Source of the DNA: Gammaproteobacteria bacterium
Lineage (GTDB): Bacteria > Pseudomonadota > Gammaproteobacteria > Competibacterales > Competibacteraceae
Direction: 5' to 3'
DNA length: 64,000 nucleotides
Assembly (NCBI GenBank): GCA_020846135.1
Contig: JADLEK010000004.1
Location: 1-64,000 of the forward strand
Shown in pieces: positions 36,987 to 46,077 of the stretch. A program made the translations under genes and the position numbers. Every line of letters starts with the position of its first letter. The first letter of the stretch is position 1. Below the pieces are notes generated by a model. It had not been told where the DNA came from. It did no database searches and worked only from the letters and a program-made list of their open reading frames with translations.

Positions 36987-38659
36987 GTGATTACGTTCCT
37001 GATAATCCATTGATCGTGCAAAGCGATCAAACCGTGCTGCTGGAAGTGCATTCCCCGCGCAGCGAAGCGGCTCGCGAGGCGATTGTGCCGTTTGCGGAAT
37101 TGCTCAAAAGTCCCGAACACATCCACACCTACCGCATCACTCCACTGAGCATCTGGAACGCCCGCGCCTCCGGCCTGAGTACCGCGGCGATGGTGGCGAC
37201 TCTGCGCGAGTACGCCAAATACCCGATCCCGGAAGGAGTCGCCCAGGAGATCGATGCGCTGGGTCGGCGCTACGGGCTGGCGGTCATTGACCGCGCTGCC
37301 GATCAGGGGCTGGTGCTGTGGGTAGCGGATCCGGCGCTGGCGGAACTGCTGGCCCGCGACCGGCAGGTGGCGCCGCTGTTGAGCGAGCGGCTGGGCGACC
37401 TGCAATTCCGGATCAAGCTCGGGGTGCGCGGCTTGCTCAAGCAGGCGCTGGTCGCTATTGGCTATCCGGCGGACGATCTGGCCGGCTACAGCGAGGGCCA
37501 GGAATTGCCGCTGCGCCTGCGCGAAATCTGCGCCAGTGGTGGGCCGTTCCGGGTCCGTGAATACCAGTGGGAAGCGGCGGAAGCGTTCTATCAGGACGGC
37601 CAGGCCCGGGGCGGCAGTGGAGTGATTGTGCTGCCGTGCGGGGCGGGAAAAACCATTGTCGGGATGGCGGTCATGGCGCTGGCGCAGGAAAACACCCTGA
37701 TTCTGACCACCAGCCAGACCTCAATGGAACAATGGCGGCGGGAGCTGCTGGACAAGACCGACCTGCCGGCGGACGCCATCGCCGAATACAGCGGGCAGCG
37801 CAAGGATACCGGCGCGGTGACCGTGGCGACTTATCAGATGCTCACCTACCGCGCCAGCAAGGACGGCGAGTTTGTCCATTTCGGCCTGTTCCACGCCCGC
37901 GCCTGGGGATTGATCATTTATGACGAGGTGCATCTGTTGCCCGCGCCGGTGTTTCGCATCACCGCCGAACTGCAATCGCGCCGCCGGTTAGGATTGACGG
38001 CGACCCTGATTCGGGAAGACGGGCTGGAGAAAGATGTCTTTGCGCTGATCGGCCCGAAACGCTATGACGCGCCATGGCGGGAACTGGAAGGGCAGGGCTG
38101 GATCGCCGCCGCTGATTGCGTCGAGTTCCGGCTGCGGCAAACCCCGGAGCGGGATATGGAATACGCCCTGGCTCCCCGCCGCAACCAGTTTCGGATTGCT
38201 GCGGAAAATCCCCGCAAGCGTCTGGTGGTCAAGGAATTGCTGCAACGGGAAGCCGGGCATCGGATTCTGGTGATCGGCGAATATCTGGACCAGTTGGCGG
38301 CGCTGGCGACGGACACCGGCTTTCCGTTGCTGACTGGCAAGACCCCGCAGCTGGAGCGGGAGAAGCTGTATCAGGCGTTCCGGGCGCGGAGCGTCCCAGG
38401 GCTGGTGCTGTCGCGGGTGGGTAATTTTGCAGTGGATTTGCCCGATGCCGATGTGCTAATTCAGGTATCCGGCAAGTACGGCTCGCGGCAGGAGGAAGCG
38501 CAACGGCTGGGGCGGGTGCTGCGGCCCAAAGCGGACGGGCGACGGGCGCGGTTTTATACCCTGGTCAGCCTGCGGACCTGTGAGGAGGATTTCGCCCGTC
38601 ACCGGCAACTGTTTCTGACCGAGCAGGGCTATAGCTACCGAATTGAAGGGGAACGCTGA
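36983..38659 (+). CDS. bacterial XPB/Rad25-type DNA helicase
   Basis: A 558-residue superfamily 2 helicase. An N-terminal XPB-like damage-recognition region (about 1-185) precedes the motor. Motif I is PCGAGKT at 218-224, motif II is the DEVH box at 314-317, motif III is GLTATL, and the XPB-specific RED motif (Arg344-Glu345-Asp346 in TLIREDG) is present. Motif VI is QEEAQRLGRVLRPK. These mark an XPB 3'-5' helicase rather than RecG or a restriction helicase. In eukaryotes XPB belongs to TFIIH; bacterial copies are 3'-5' helicases whose cellular role is poorly known. It is translationally coupled to the partner upstream. XPB is sporadic in gammaproteobacteria, so acquisition by transfer is possible. 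Confidence 0.9.
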   Translation: MSDYVPDNPLIVQSDQTVLLEVHSPRSEAAREAIVPFAELLKSPEHIHTYRITPLSIWNARASGLSTAAMVATLREYAKYPIPEGVAQEIDALGRRYGLAVIDRAADQGLVLWVADPALAELLARDRQVAPLLSERLGDLQFRIKLGVRGLLKQALVAIGYPADDLAGYSEGQELPLRLREICASGGPFRVREYQWEAAEAFYQDGQARGGSGVIVLPCGAGKTIVGMAVMALAQENTLILTTSQTSMEQWRRELLDKTDLPADAIAEYSGQRKDTGAVTVATYQMLTYRASKDGEFVHFGLFHARAWGLIIYDEVHLLPAPVFRITAELQSRRRLGLTATLIREDGLEKDVFALIGPKRYDAPWRELEGQGWIAAADCVEFRLRQTPERDMEYALAPRRNQFRIAAENPRKRLVVKELLQREAGHRILVIGEYLDQLAALATDTGFPLLTGKTPQLEREKLYQAFRARSVPGLVLSRVGNFAVDLPDADVLIQVSGKYGSRQEEAQRLGRVLRPKADGRRARFYTLVSLRTCEEDFARHRQLFLTEQGYSYRIEGER

Positions 38660-38726
38660 GGCTGGCTATGAACCCGTGTCTGATGAACCCGCGTCCATGC
38701 TCTGGCAGTGATTGAATTTGTTGATG

Positions 38727-38757
38727 GTGCGCTGCACAATATGATGCGTTGCATCAT
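38727..38757. repeat. two adjacent small inverted repeats upstream of the response regulator
   Basis: GTGCGCTGCAC (about 38727-38737) and the perfect ATGATGC-GTT-GCATCAT (38741-38757) lie back to back about 80 bases before the response regulator gene. Neither is followed by a T-run. They could be a regulator-binding site or short mRNA hairpins; nothing identifies the factor. Confidence 0.5.
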
Positions 38758-38835
38758 AGAAAATCCTTGCTGTTGACTGCGCGGCCCGCAACCGCCAACC
38801 CTGACCTCACTGGACTCTGGCGGACTTAAAAAAAG

Positions 38836-39213
38836 ATGACCCATCCCCAACGCCTGCTGATTGTCGATGACGAACCCGACTTCGGCGAATTTGCCCGGCA
38901 CGTTGCCCAAGGCCTTGATTATGAGGTGGTGGTGGCGACCAACAGCCGCTCTTTCCAGAAAAGCTATGCGGAGTTTCAGCCGACCCTAATCATGCTCGAC
39001 ATGGTGATGCCGGACATGGATGGAAATGAACTGTTGCTCTGGCTCCTGCAACAGGGCTACGCCGCCGGCCTGATTATCACCACTGGCTACAGTCCGGATT
39101 ATGCCCAGGAAGCCAAGACTCTCGCCGAATTCAACGGCTTGCATACCGTGATCACGCTGACCAAACCGGTGCGGCTGGCCGATCTGCGCGCCGTCCTGAC
39201 CCAAACCGCATAA
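38836..39213 (+). CDS. single-domain response regulator
   Basis: A 125-residue receiver domain without output domain (CheY/Spo0F-like). The acidic pocket is Asp11-Asp12, the phosphoacceptor is Asp55 (LIMLDMVMPDMDG), the switch Thr is in IITTGY (about 82-83) and Lys110 is in LTKPV. It is complete and probably active as a phosphotransfer or protein-binding switch. It is first in a three-gene set with a periplasmic protein and a hybrid kinase. Two small inverted repeats lie upstream. Confidence 0.92.
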   Translation: MTHPQRLLIVDDEPDFGEFARHVAQGLDYEVVVATNSRSFQKSYAEFQPTLIMLDMVMPDMDGNELLLWLLQQGYAAGLIITTGYSPDYAQEAKTLAEFNGLHTVITLTKPVRLADLRAVLTQTA

Positions 39214-39229
39214 TCGCCGCCGATTGCCT

Positions 39230-40222
39230 ATGTCGCCCCTGTTCAAAATTCCCGTCCTGATCCTACTCGGTCTGCTGCTGAATCCCGCAGTCGCCCAGGA
39301 GGAGAGTGCGCCGCCCGCCGCGCCTGCCGAATCCGCCGCGACTATCACCCTGCGGATGACCGGCTTTGCGCAAGACCTGGACCTGTTGCGGCGCTTCATG
39401 GGAATGCCTGAAATCCCCGCAATCGATCTTAGGATTCGAAGCGACCTGCCCCGCGATCTGTACTTTCAGGCGCTGAACCTGTGGCAAAGGGCCGACCGGT
39501 TACTGTTCGAAATCCGCCGCACCCACGGCAGTCCGCCACAACCGCCCGCCGGCGCCATTGATCTGGTCGATGTCTTGCCGCCGTTGCGCGATGCCCACGA
39601 AACCCTCCGGCAGGTGATGCGGGAGTTGCAAATCACCCCGGTCACTCTGACCCAGGAAGCGCTGCCCCGGACCGAAAACCGCCAGGCGTTGTTCGTGCTC
39701 CTGCTGACGCTCAACCGCCAGCTTGACGCGCTGCTGGAACGCCATTTCGCCCCCCGGGACGTGTACATGGAGATTATGCTGGCGACCGCCTACGCCAGCC
39801 GTCTGCTGAGTCGCTATCCCGAGGTTGACGCGATGCCGATGGATCCGCCGTTTGAACCCTATCGCCAGCCCGCCGATGTTTATGTGCGTCTGATGGATTG
39901 TCTGGAGCGCATCACCCGGATTTTCCACCGCCTTAATCTTCCGGTGCTGGAGATTGATGACCCTCGGGCTGCCCCGGATCGGCTAACCCCGGGCGATGTC
40001 TTCGCGGTGGCCTCGCTGATCGTCTCCCAGCTCGATTTTCTCTACCAACAGCTTGGCATCGTCCTCCCCCCACCTCAGCCGGTTTATCCAGGGCTGAAAT
40101 TCCCGGCGCACAGCGTTCAGCGGGTCGGCATCCTGCAAGCGCAACTGGAGCAGTTGGAACGGCAGATCCTGGCCCGCCCCTCTGGAGACGTCGGTCATGA
40201 ATCCCCCCACCCAACCCGCTGA
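39230..40222 (+). CDS. exported uncharacterised helical protein between signalling genes
   Basis: 330 residues. A cleavable signal peptide (MSPLFKIPVLILLGLLLNPAVAQ, probable cut after AVA) exports it to the periplasm. The mature part is mainly amphipathic helices with no domain I recognise. Segments such as NLWQRADRLLFEIRR and LFVLLLTLNRQLDALLERHFAPRDVYMEIMLATAYASRLL suggest a helical bundle that might bind a ligand or the sensor region of the next protein. It follows the response regulator by 16 bases, and its end overlaps the hybrid kinase gene by 26 bases. The role as an accessory sensor protein is inferred from context only. ATG at 39230 is chosen; a TTG two codons earlier is in frame. 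Confidence 0.75.
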   Translation: MSPLFKIPVLILLGLLLNPAVAQEESAPPAAPAESAATITLRMTGFAQDLDLLRRFMGMPEIPAIDLRIRSDLPRDLYFQALNLWQRADRLLFEIRRTHGSPPQPPAGAIDLVDVLPPLRDAHETLRQVMRELQITPVTLTQEALPRTENRQALFVLLLTLNRQLDALLERHFAPRDVYMEIMLATAYASRLLSRYPEVDAMPMDPPFEPYRQPADVYVRLMDCLERITRIFHRLNLPVLEIDDPRAAPDRLTPGDVFAVASLIVSQLDFLYQQLGIVLPPPQPVYPGLKFPAHSVQRVGILQAQLEQLERQILARPSGDVGHESPHPTR

Positions 40223-43049
40223 ACGTCCCCGGCGCCAGCGTTCGCTCAGCCGGCAGTTGCTGCGATCCCATCTGTTGGTTGCGGCGGTGGGGCTGGCCAT
40301 GCTGTGCATCGCGCTGATCGCCACGTTTGAACTGCGCACGCGAATCATCCTCCTGACCCGCGAGGGCGCGCCGCTGATGCAGGCCTCATCGCAGATGCTC
40401 GTCGGCATCCAGCGCTCTCAAGCCAGTCTGCGCGGCTGGGTGAGCCTCGGCGACCGGAAGTTTCTGGACGACTGGCGCTCCGCCTGGAGCGACGATATTC
40501 AACCGGCGCTGAAGCTGATCAATCAGGAATGTCCTGACGTATTCGAACAGGCCTGCGATCGGCAAGGCTTGCGCCAAATTAAAGCGCTGCTGGCCGAGTT
40601 GCGGGAGTCGCAATGGCGGGTGCAGGATGTGGCCCGCACTCCGGGCAACGAACCGGCGCGCGTGGTTTATCTGCTTGAAGCCGGACCGAGCGCTGATGAA
40701 GTCAATTCCATCATTGCCGGACTGCTCCAGAAAGAAGTCGAGCAGGACGGCGGCGCTGAACGTAAAGCCTTGCTGGCGCGACTGGCGGAACTGCAAAACG
40801 CCTTTTCCGCCACTCACCTGCTGCTGAGGGAAATTCTGGGCGGCAATGGCCTGAGCTATGAAGAGCAATTCCATCAGCAACTGGAGCGCACCATGGTCAT
40901 GGTCGCGCAACTCAGCGGCAGCCCGTCACCGACCGCCGAGCAGTATCGGCTGCTGAGTCTGCTGCGGACGGAATTACACACCTTCGCCCAGTTGGCCGAG
41001 ACCGTGATCCGGAACCGCCGTTCCCCGGACTGGAATATCGCCATTTACACCCTGGCTCAGGAAACCGATCCACTGGCTCATCAGGTGCTTGGATTGACCT
41101 CGGCGCTGGCGGCCCGCGCCAAGACTCGTCTTGAACAGGAAGCCGAAGCGGCCCAAGCCGCCAGCTCGATTACGATCTGGAATCTGGCGGTGATGATCTC
41201 GATCATGCTGGTGGTCGCCTATGTCCTGTCCAAGCGCCGCGCTGATGCCCTCGCCCGCCCGCTGATCGCGCTGGCCCGGGCAACGCAACGGCTGGCAGAT
41301 GGCCGGTTGCACGACGATCTGCCCGTCAGCGATGACGAACTCGGCGATCTCACCCACGCCTTTAATACCATGCGTACTTCGCTGCAACAGGCGCAGGACG
41401 AATTGCGCGAAGCTAACGCCCTGCTGGAACGGCGGGTCGCTGAACGGACCGTGGCGCTGGAAGCGCTCAACAACACCCTAAATCTGGAAATTGCCGGTCA
41501 CAACCAGACGGAAAAGGCGTTGCGGGAAAGCGAGGCGCGGCTGCTGGCCATGACCAAAGCCATTCCCGATCTGGTGTTCGTCGTCGATGAAGACGGCTAT
41601 TACCGGGAAATTCTGGCCGCCCGAACCGATGCGGTCGCCATCGGCCCGCTGCGGGGAAAACGCTTGCACGAAGTGCATTCGCCGGACATGGCCGACTATT
41701 TTCTGGAGATCATCCGCCGGGCGTTGACCACCCAGCATATTCAGGTCGCGGAATACGAACTGCATACGGCAGCGGGGCTGCGCTGGTTCGAGTCGCGCAG
41801 CGCCCCGCTGGATGTCGAGTTCGACGCCAAAGCCGCGGCGATCGTGGTGGCCCGCGATATTACCCAGCGCAAGCAGACCGAAACCCAGCTTCGTCAGGCG
41901 CAAAAGATGCAGGCGATTGGGCAACTCACCGGCGGCATCGCCCATGATTTCAATAATCTGCTGGCGATTATCATGGGCAATCTGGAACTGCTGCATGAGC
42001 AGCTGACCGCGCAGCCCCGGTTGCTGGACCTGGCCCAGCAGGCGCTCAAGGCGGTGGATCGGGGCGCTAATCTCAGCCGGCGCTTGTTGGTCTTCGCCCG
42101 GCGGCAGCCGCTGCTGACGCAACCGACCGACCTGAATAAACTGGCGCAGAGCATGCTGGATTTAATGCGCCGCACCCTGGGCGCCACCATTCAGGTCGAC
42201 ACGGCGCTGGCGGCGGATCTGCACCAGACCCTGGTTGATCCCGGGCAATTCGAGACGGCGTTGCTCAATCTGGTGATTAACGCCCGCGACGCCATGCCGC
42301 ACAGCGGCAAACTGATTCTGGAAACCGCCAACGTCATTCTCGACCGCGAGCATCTCGTCGCCCACCCGGACGTGCGGCCCGGGCCTTATGTAATGCTCTC
42401 GGTCAGCGATTCCGGGGTCGGAATGACGCCCGATATGCTGGAACACGCCTTTGAGCCGTTTTTCACCACCAAGGAAGCCAGCAAAGGCAGCGGGCTGGGC
42501 TTGAGCATGGTGTATGGATTGGTCAAGCAGTCGGGCGGGCATATCGCCATGTACAGCGAACCGGGTCATGGCACCACGGTCCGGCTCTATCTGCCGCCGT
42601 TGCTGCGCCCGGTGCAGGCCTTGCCGGAAGCGCCCATCATCGAAGCCATTCCCCAAGGTCAGGGCGAGACGGTGCTGGTGGTCGAGGACGATCCTGATGT
42701 GCGCCTGTTCGCGGTCAGCGCGTTACGGAGCCTGGGCTATGACAGCCGGCAGGCAGGCGATGCCGAAACCGCGTTGCAGGTGCTGGAAGCAACGCCGGAA
42801 ATCGCCCTGCTGTTCACCGACATCGTCTTGCCGGGCGGGATGGACGGCGTGGGGCTGGCGACTGAAGTCCAGCGCCTTCGTCCCGGTCTGCCGATTCTGT
42901 TCACGTCCGGTTATACCGAACATACCCTCGTCGGCGGTGGCCAGTTGATGGATGGAGTCGAGGTGTTGACCAAGCCCTATCGCAAGGTGGAACTGGCCGG
43001 CAAATTGCGCACGATGCTGAGTCGGCGGCGCGAGACCAAGTCCCGGTAA
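40197..43049 (+). CDS. hybrid sensor histidine kinase (HAMP-PAS-HisKA-REC)
   Basis: A 950-residue membrane kinase. A helix at about 25-45 and another at 323-343 bracket a large periplasmic helical sensor region. HAMP (about 345-400), a coiled coil, a PAS domain (about 440-560), HisKA with His583 (TGGIAHDFNNLL), HATPase with NLVINARDAMP and DSGVGMTPDMLEHAFEPFFTTK, then a C-terminal receiver (about 824-945) with phosphoacceptor Asp875 (FTDIVLPGGMDG) and Lys in TKPYR follow. All catalytic residues are visible. The N-box form HDFNN places it with HisKA kinases common in hybrid systems. The start overlaps the preceding exported protein, so the three genes form an operon. The signal sensed and downstream target are unknown. 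Confidence 0.93.
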   Translation: MNPPTQPAERPRRQRSLSRQLLRSHLLVAAVGLAMLCIALIATFELRTRIILLTREGAPLMQASSQMLVGIQRSQASLRGWVSLGDRKFLDDWRSAWSDDIQPALKLINQECPDVFEQACDRQGLRQIKALLAELRESQWRVQDVARTPGNEPARVVYLLEAGPSADEVNSIIAGLLQKEVEQDGGAERKALLARLAELQNAFSATHLLLREILGGNGLSYEEQFHQQLERTMVMVAQLSGSPSPTAEQYRLLSLLRTELHTFAQLAETVIRNRRSPDWNIAIYTLAQETDPLAHQVLGLTSALAARAKTRLEQEAEAAQAASSITIWNLAVMISIMLVVAYVLSKRRADALARPLIALARATQRLADGRLHDDLPVSDDELGDLTHAFNTMRTSLQQAQDELREANALLERRVAERTVALEALNNTLNLEIAGHNQTEKALRESEARLLAMTKAIPDLVFVVDEDGYYREILAARTDAVAIGPLRGKRLHEVHSPDMADYFLEIIRRALTTQHIQVAEYELHTAAGLRWFESRSAPLDVEFDAKAAAIVVARDITQRKQTETQLRQAQKMQAIGQLTGGIAHDFNNLLAIIMGNLELLHEQLTAQPRLLDLAQQALKAVDRGANLSRRLLVFARRQPLLTQPTDLNKLAQSMLDLMRRTLGATIQVDTALAADLHQTLVDPGQFETALLNLVINARDAMPHSGKLILETANVILDREHLVAHPDVRPGPYVMLSVSDSGVGMTPDMLEHAFEPFFTTKEASKGSGLGLSMVYGLVKQSGGHIAMYSEPGHGTTVRLYLPPLLRPVQALPEAPIIEAIPQGQGETVLVVEDDPDVRLFAVSALRSLGYDSRQAGDAETALQVLEATPEIALLFTDIVLPGGMDGVGLATEVQRLRPGLPILFTSGYTEHTLVGGGQLMDGVEVLTKPYRKVELAGKLRTMLSRRRETKSR

Positions 43050-43228
43050 TACCCATTTTCGGCAGGTTTTCGTACTTCCAAGAAGCGGGTAGCCTCCACC
43101 CCGAGGCTGGTGAATCGGCTGCCTGGTGGCCCGGTACTGGTCGGCGTAGCAGCGATCCTTGATCTGCTGCCCTGCGGTTATTTTGCAGTCAGCTTGACCC
43201 GGGTGGTCAAGTCACCGGTCTGTACCCG

Positions 43229-43447
43229 CTACCAGTAAAAATTCACCAGCGGATCGTCAGAGTAACGGGAACGCAAGCGGGCGAACCGATGGGTGGCCAA
43301 GGAATCTTCAGCGGTTAACAGCGCATAGGCCTCGGCGTATTTCTCCATCAGATCGTCCAGCAGGCTATAAGCGGCCAGCGGGTTGAACACCGACAATGCT
43401 TCCTGCTTGCCCTTGACCACCACCTGCCCCATCGGCCGAAACCACAT
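43229..43447 (-). pseudogene. C-terminal remnant of a class III adenylate/guanylate cyclase
   Basis: Seventy-two codons reading MWFRPMGQVVVKGKQEALSVFNPL...YAEAYALLTAEDSLATHRFARLRSRYSDDPLVNFYW. FRPLGRVVVKGKxExxxVFEPL followed by YxxAYxLL...RFxxLxxRYPDDPL is the usual C-terminus of CHASE2-type class III cyclases. The catalytic domain, CHASE2 and membrane helices are absent, and upstream sequence on the same strand shows no cyclase motif. It is a gene end left after deletion. The rest of the 480-base gap between the kinase and HDOD genes (43050-43228 and 43448-43531) shows nothing else recognisable; the latter part should hold the HDOD gene promoter. Confidence 0.65.
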
Positions 43448-43531
43448 GGATTCAGTAGCTCGGATGCCGGGTTTTGGCGTAGTCTCTCGAGGGTCTAATA
43501 GCTTTCAGCCCCATCACCAGGGATTCACCCC

Positions 43532-45166
43532 ATGCATGCTGAACTGGAGCAACGCCTGCGTTTTTGCGGCAACCTGCCGAGTCTGCCTGCGGTCGCTTTG
43601 CAAGTCATCGATCTCGCCAATAACCCGGATGTGCAATTGAATGACCTGGCCAAGGCGATCGAACTGGACCCGGCGCTGGTCACTAAATTGTTCCGGGCCG
43701 CCAATTCGCCATTGTACGGAACGCGTCGCCAGGCCACTAACCTGCGGCAAGTCCTGAACCTGCTGGGCTTGCAGGGAACGCTGGTGCTGGCGCTCGGGTT
43801 TTCGCTGATGGCAAGTTCGCCCACCGCCACGACTAAGCTGCTGGATACCGAACAGTTCTGGCGGCGTTCGCTGCTGACCGCCACTGCCTGTCGCATTCTA
43901 GGTGAGCAGCTGGCGCTGAAAACTACAGACGAACTGTTTCTGGCCGGGTTGCTACACGGGATCGGGATTCTGGTGCTGACGCTGATGATGCCGGAGGACT
44001 ATAGCCGGCTGTTACGTCAGGCTACCGATCCCCAGGAAAAGAGGCCGGCGATTCTGGACTGCGGACGGCTGGCCGGGCTGGAGCGCGAACAACTGGACGC
44101 CGATCACGCCGAGGTTGGCGCCTGGTTATTGCGCTATTGGCAATTGCCGGAATCGATCTGCCATGCGGTGGCCGGTAGTCTGGACCCGACCAGCGCTACC
44201 GGATCTGAAACTCAGCAACGCCAGGCCCAGTGCGTCGCGTTGGCGATCCGGATCGCCGATATCTGGATCCGGCCCAGCGATTGGCAGCTTTCACCCCAGA
44301 TTGCGGCTCTGGCTCAACAGTGGTTCGGGCTGGGCGAAGACGATTACATGGCGGTGCTGGAGGCGATGGGCGAGAAATTTCCCGAAATCGCCAACCTGTT
44401 CCAAATTTGCTCCCTCGATGCGCTCGAAATCGCCGGGATTCTCGATCAGGCCCGCGAGGTGCTGGCGATTCGCAACGCTGCCCAGCACCAGTCTAGCGCC
44501 AGTCCACGCGCACTGCCTGATGGCTCGGTACAACCGGCGCTGTCGCCGCCCCGTCCGACGCCGGCCACCACGGGTAGCGCCACTCACTCCGTGCGCAGCG
44601 CCGCCTCCACGTTCGGGCTACGGCATTATTCGTTCGATGCCTTGACCGGACTGTTCAACCGCCAGAGCCTGGATGATTGTCTGCGCCAGGAACTGGCCAG
44701 CGCCCGTAGTCGCGGCTGGCCGCTCAGTCTGGCCCTGATCGATCTGGACGGTTGCGCGCAGATCAATGACACCTATGGCCATGCGGTCAGCGATCAGTTG
44801 CTAATCGCGCTGGCGGGGCTTCTGGGCGGCAGCATCCGCCGCCAGGACCTGGTGACCCGTTATGACGAGGATGGGTTTGCACTGCTGCTGCCGGCCAGCG
44901 GGCTAAAAGTGGCTCGACCGCTGCTTGATCGGTTGCTGGCGCTGATTCGGAGCTGGCGACCGGATCAGTCCAGCCGGCGCAGCGCTGCTCTGAACAATGA
45001 GAGTTTGAACCGGGTGCGCCTGAGGGTTTCGGTAGGGCTGGCCACCTATTCGGAAACCGATCTAACCGAATGCGATTCCGCTGATCAGTTGCTGGAAGCG
45101 GTTGAATACGCCCTGAATCAGGCCAAAGCAGAAGGCGGCGACCGGCTGGTGGTGTATGGCGAATGA
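43532..45166 (+). CDS. HDOD-domain protein with degenerate GGDEF domain
   Basis: 544 residues. The N-terminal HDOD domain (about 5-210) begins LPSLPAVALQVIDLANNPDVQLNDLAKAIELDPALVTKLFRAANSPLYG, typical of this non-catalytic HD relative. The C-terminal GGDEF domain (about 365-540) has the expected fold markers (FDALTGLFNRQSLDD, LIDLDGCAQINDTYGHAVSDQLL), but the active-site loop is DEDGF at 445-449 instead of GGDEF. Two glycines and the catalytic glutamate are lost, so cyclase activity is unlikely. The inhibitory-site RxxD (RRQD) five residues upstream is retained, as in proteins that bind c-di-GMP as receptors. Converges with rarD, only 8 bases apart. Confidence 0.9.
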   Translation: MHAELEQRLRFCGNLPSLPAVALQVIDLANNPDVQLNDLAKAIELDPALVTKLFRAANSPLYGTRRQATNLRQVLNLLGLQGTLVLALGFSLMASSPTATTKLLDTEQFWRRSLLTATACRILGEQLALKTTDELFLAGLLHGIGILVLTLMMPEDYSRLLRQATDPQEKRPAILDCGRLAGLEREQLDADHAEVGAWLLRYWQLPESICHAVAGSLDPTSATGSETQQRQAQCVALAIRIADIWIRPSDWQLSPQIAALAQQWFGLGEDDYMAVLEAMGEKFPEIANLFQICSLDALEIAGILDQAREVLAIRNAAQHQSSASPRALPDGSVQPALSPPRPTPATTGSATHSVRSAASTFGLRHYSFDALTGLFNRQSLDDCLRQELASARSRGWPLSLALIDLDGCAQINDTYGHAVSDQLLIALAGLLGGSIRRQDLVTRYDEDGFALLLPASGLKVARPLLDRLLALIRSWRPDQSSRRSAALNNESLNRVRLRVSVGLATYSETDLTECDSADQLLEAVEYALNQAKAEGGDRLVVYGE

Positions 45167-45174
45167 CGGGCGGG

Positions 45175-46077
45175 TCAGCGGCGACGATGGCCAAACCAGG
45201 CATCGCCGCTATACAGCGCCAGCGCCAGCCAGATGCAGCCGAACGCCGCCAGATGTACTCCGGTGAACCGTTCGTGATAGACGACCACCGCCAGCAGGAA
45301 TTGCAGGGTGGGCGTCAGGTACTGGATCAGACCCACCGTGGACAGCCGCAGGCGCTGGCCGGCCTCGAGAAACAGCAACAGCGGCGCAACCGTGATCGGC
45401 CCTGCCGCTAACAGCAGCAGATCGGTGCGCCGGTCGATCATGCCCAACGCGCCGCCGCCCAGCGCCGCCAGGAATAGCAGGGCGACTGGGGCCAGCAATA
45501 GCGTTTCCACCGCCAGCCCCAGGGTGGGGTTGAGGCCGGCTTTCTTGCGCAACATCCCGTAGCTGCCGAAGCTGAACGCCAGGGTCAGGGCGATCCAGGG
45601 AAAGACCCCGTGACCGATGACCAGCGTCAACACGCCGACCCCAGCGAGCGCGACTGCCAGCCATTGGCGCGGATTCAGCCGTTCGTGCAGGAACAGCACC
45701 CCCAGCAGAACGTTGACCAGCGGATTGATGTAATAGCCGAAGCTGGCGTCCAGAATCCGGCCTTGCTGCACCGCCCAGATGTACAGCAGCCAGTTGCCGG
45801 AAATCAGCAGCGTAGTCAGCAGATAAAAGCGCAGCCGCCGCCCATCGCGGAATTCGCCCCACAGCGCCGGCCAGCGGCCCTGCAGCCCGATCAACGCCAG
45901 CAGCACCAGCGCCGACCCCAGAATCCGGTGCGACACCACTTCCAGCGGCGGAACCTGTTCCAGCAGCTTGAAGTAGATCGGAAACAGCCCCCAGAAGCTG
46001 AAACAGCCCAGGGCGCTGAGTACCCCGGTCAGGACCTGATTGGCGGGTTGGCGGGTCATGCGGATCCATCGCGCCAT
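45175..46077 (-). CDS. rarD: EamA-family transporter RarD
   Basis: A 300-residue drug/metabolite-type permease with ten membrane helices. LSALGCFSFWGLFPIYFKLLEQVPPLEVVSHRILGS is the RarD hallmark, and FGYYINPLVNVLLGVLFLHERLNPRQW and QYLTPTLQFLLAVVVYHERFT complete the family pattern. The substrate is unknown. The ATG at 46077 shares one base with the stop of the large secreted protein gene upstream (TGATG), so the two are translationally coupled. A second ATG at 46059 (MTRQPANQ) is also possible. Confidence 0.92.
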   Translation of the reverse strand: MARWIRMTRQPANQVLTGVLSALGCFSFWGLFPIYFKLLEQVPPLEVVSHRILGSALVLLALIGLQGRWPALWGEFRDGRRLRFYLLTTLLISGNWLLYIWAVQQGRILDASFGYYINPLVNVLLGVLFLHERLNPRQWLAVALAGVGVLTLVIGHGVFPWIALTLAFSFGSYGMLRKKAGLNPTLGLAVETLLLAPVALLFLAALGGGALGMIDRRTDLLLLAAGPITVAPLLLFLEAGQRLRLSTVGLIQYLTPTLQFLLAVVVYHERFTGVHLAAFGCIWLALALYSGDAWFGHRRR

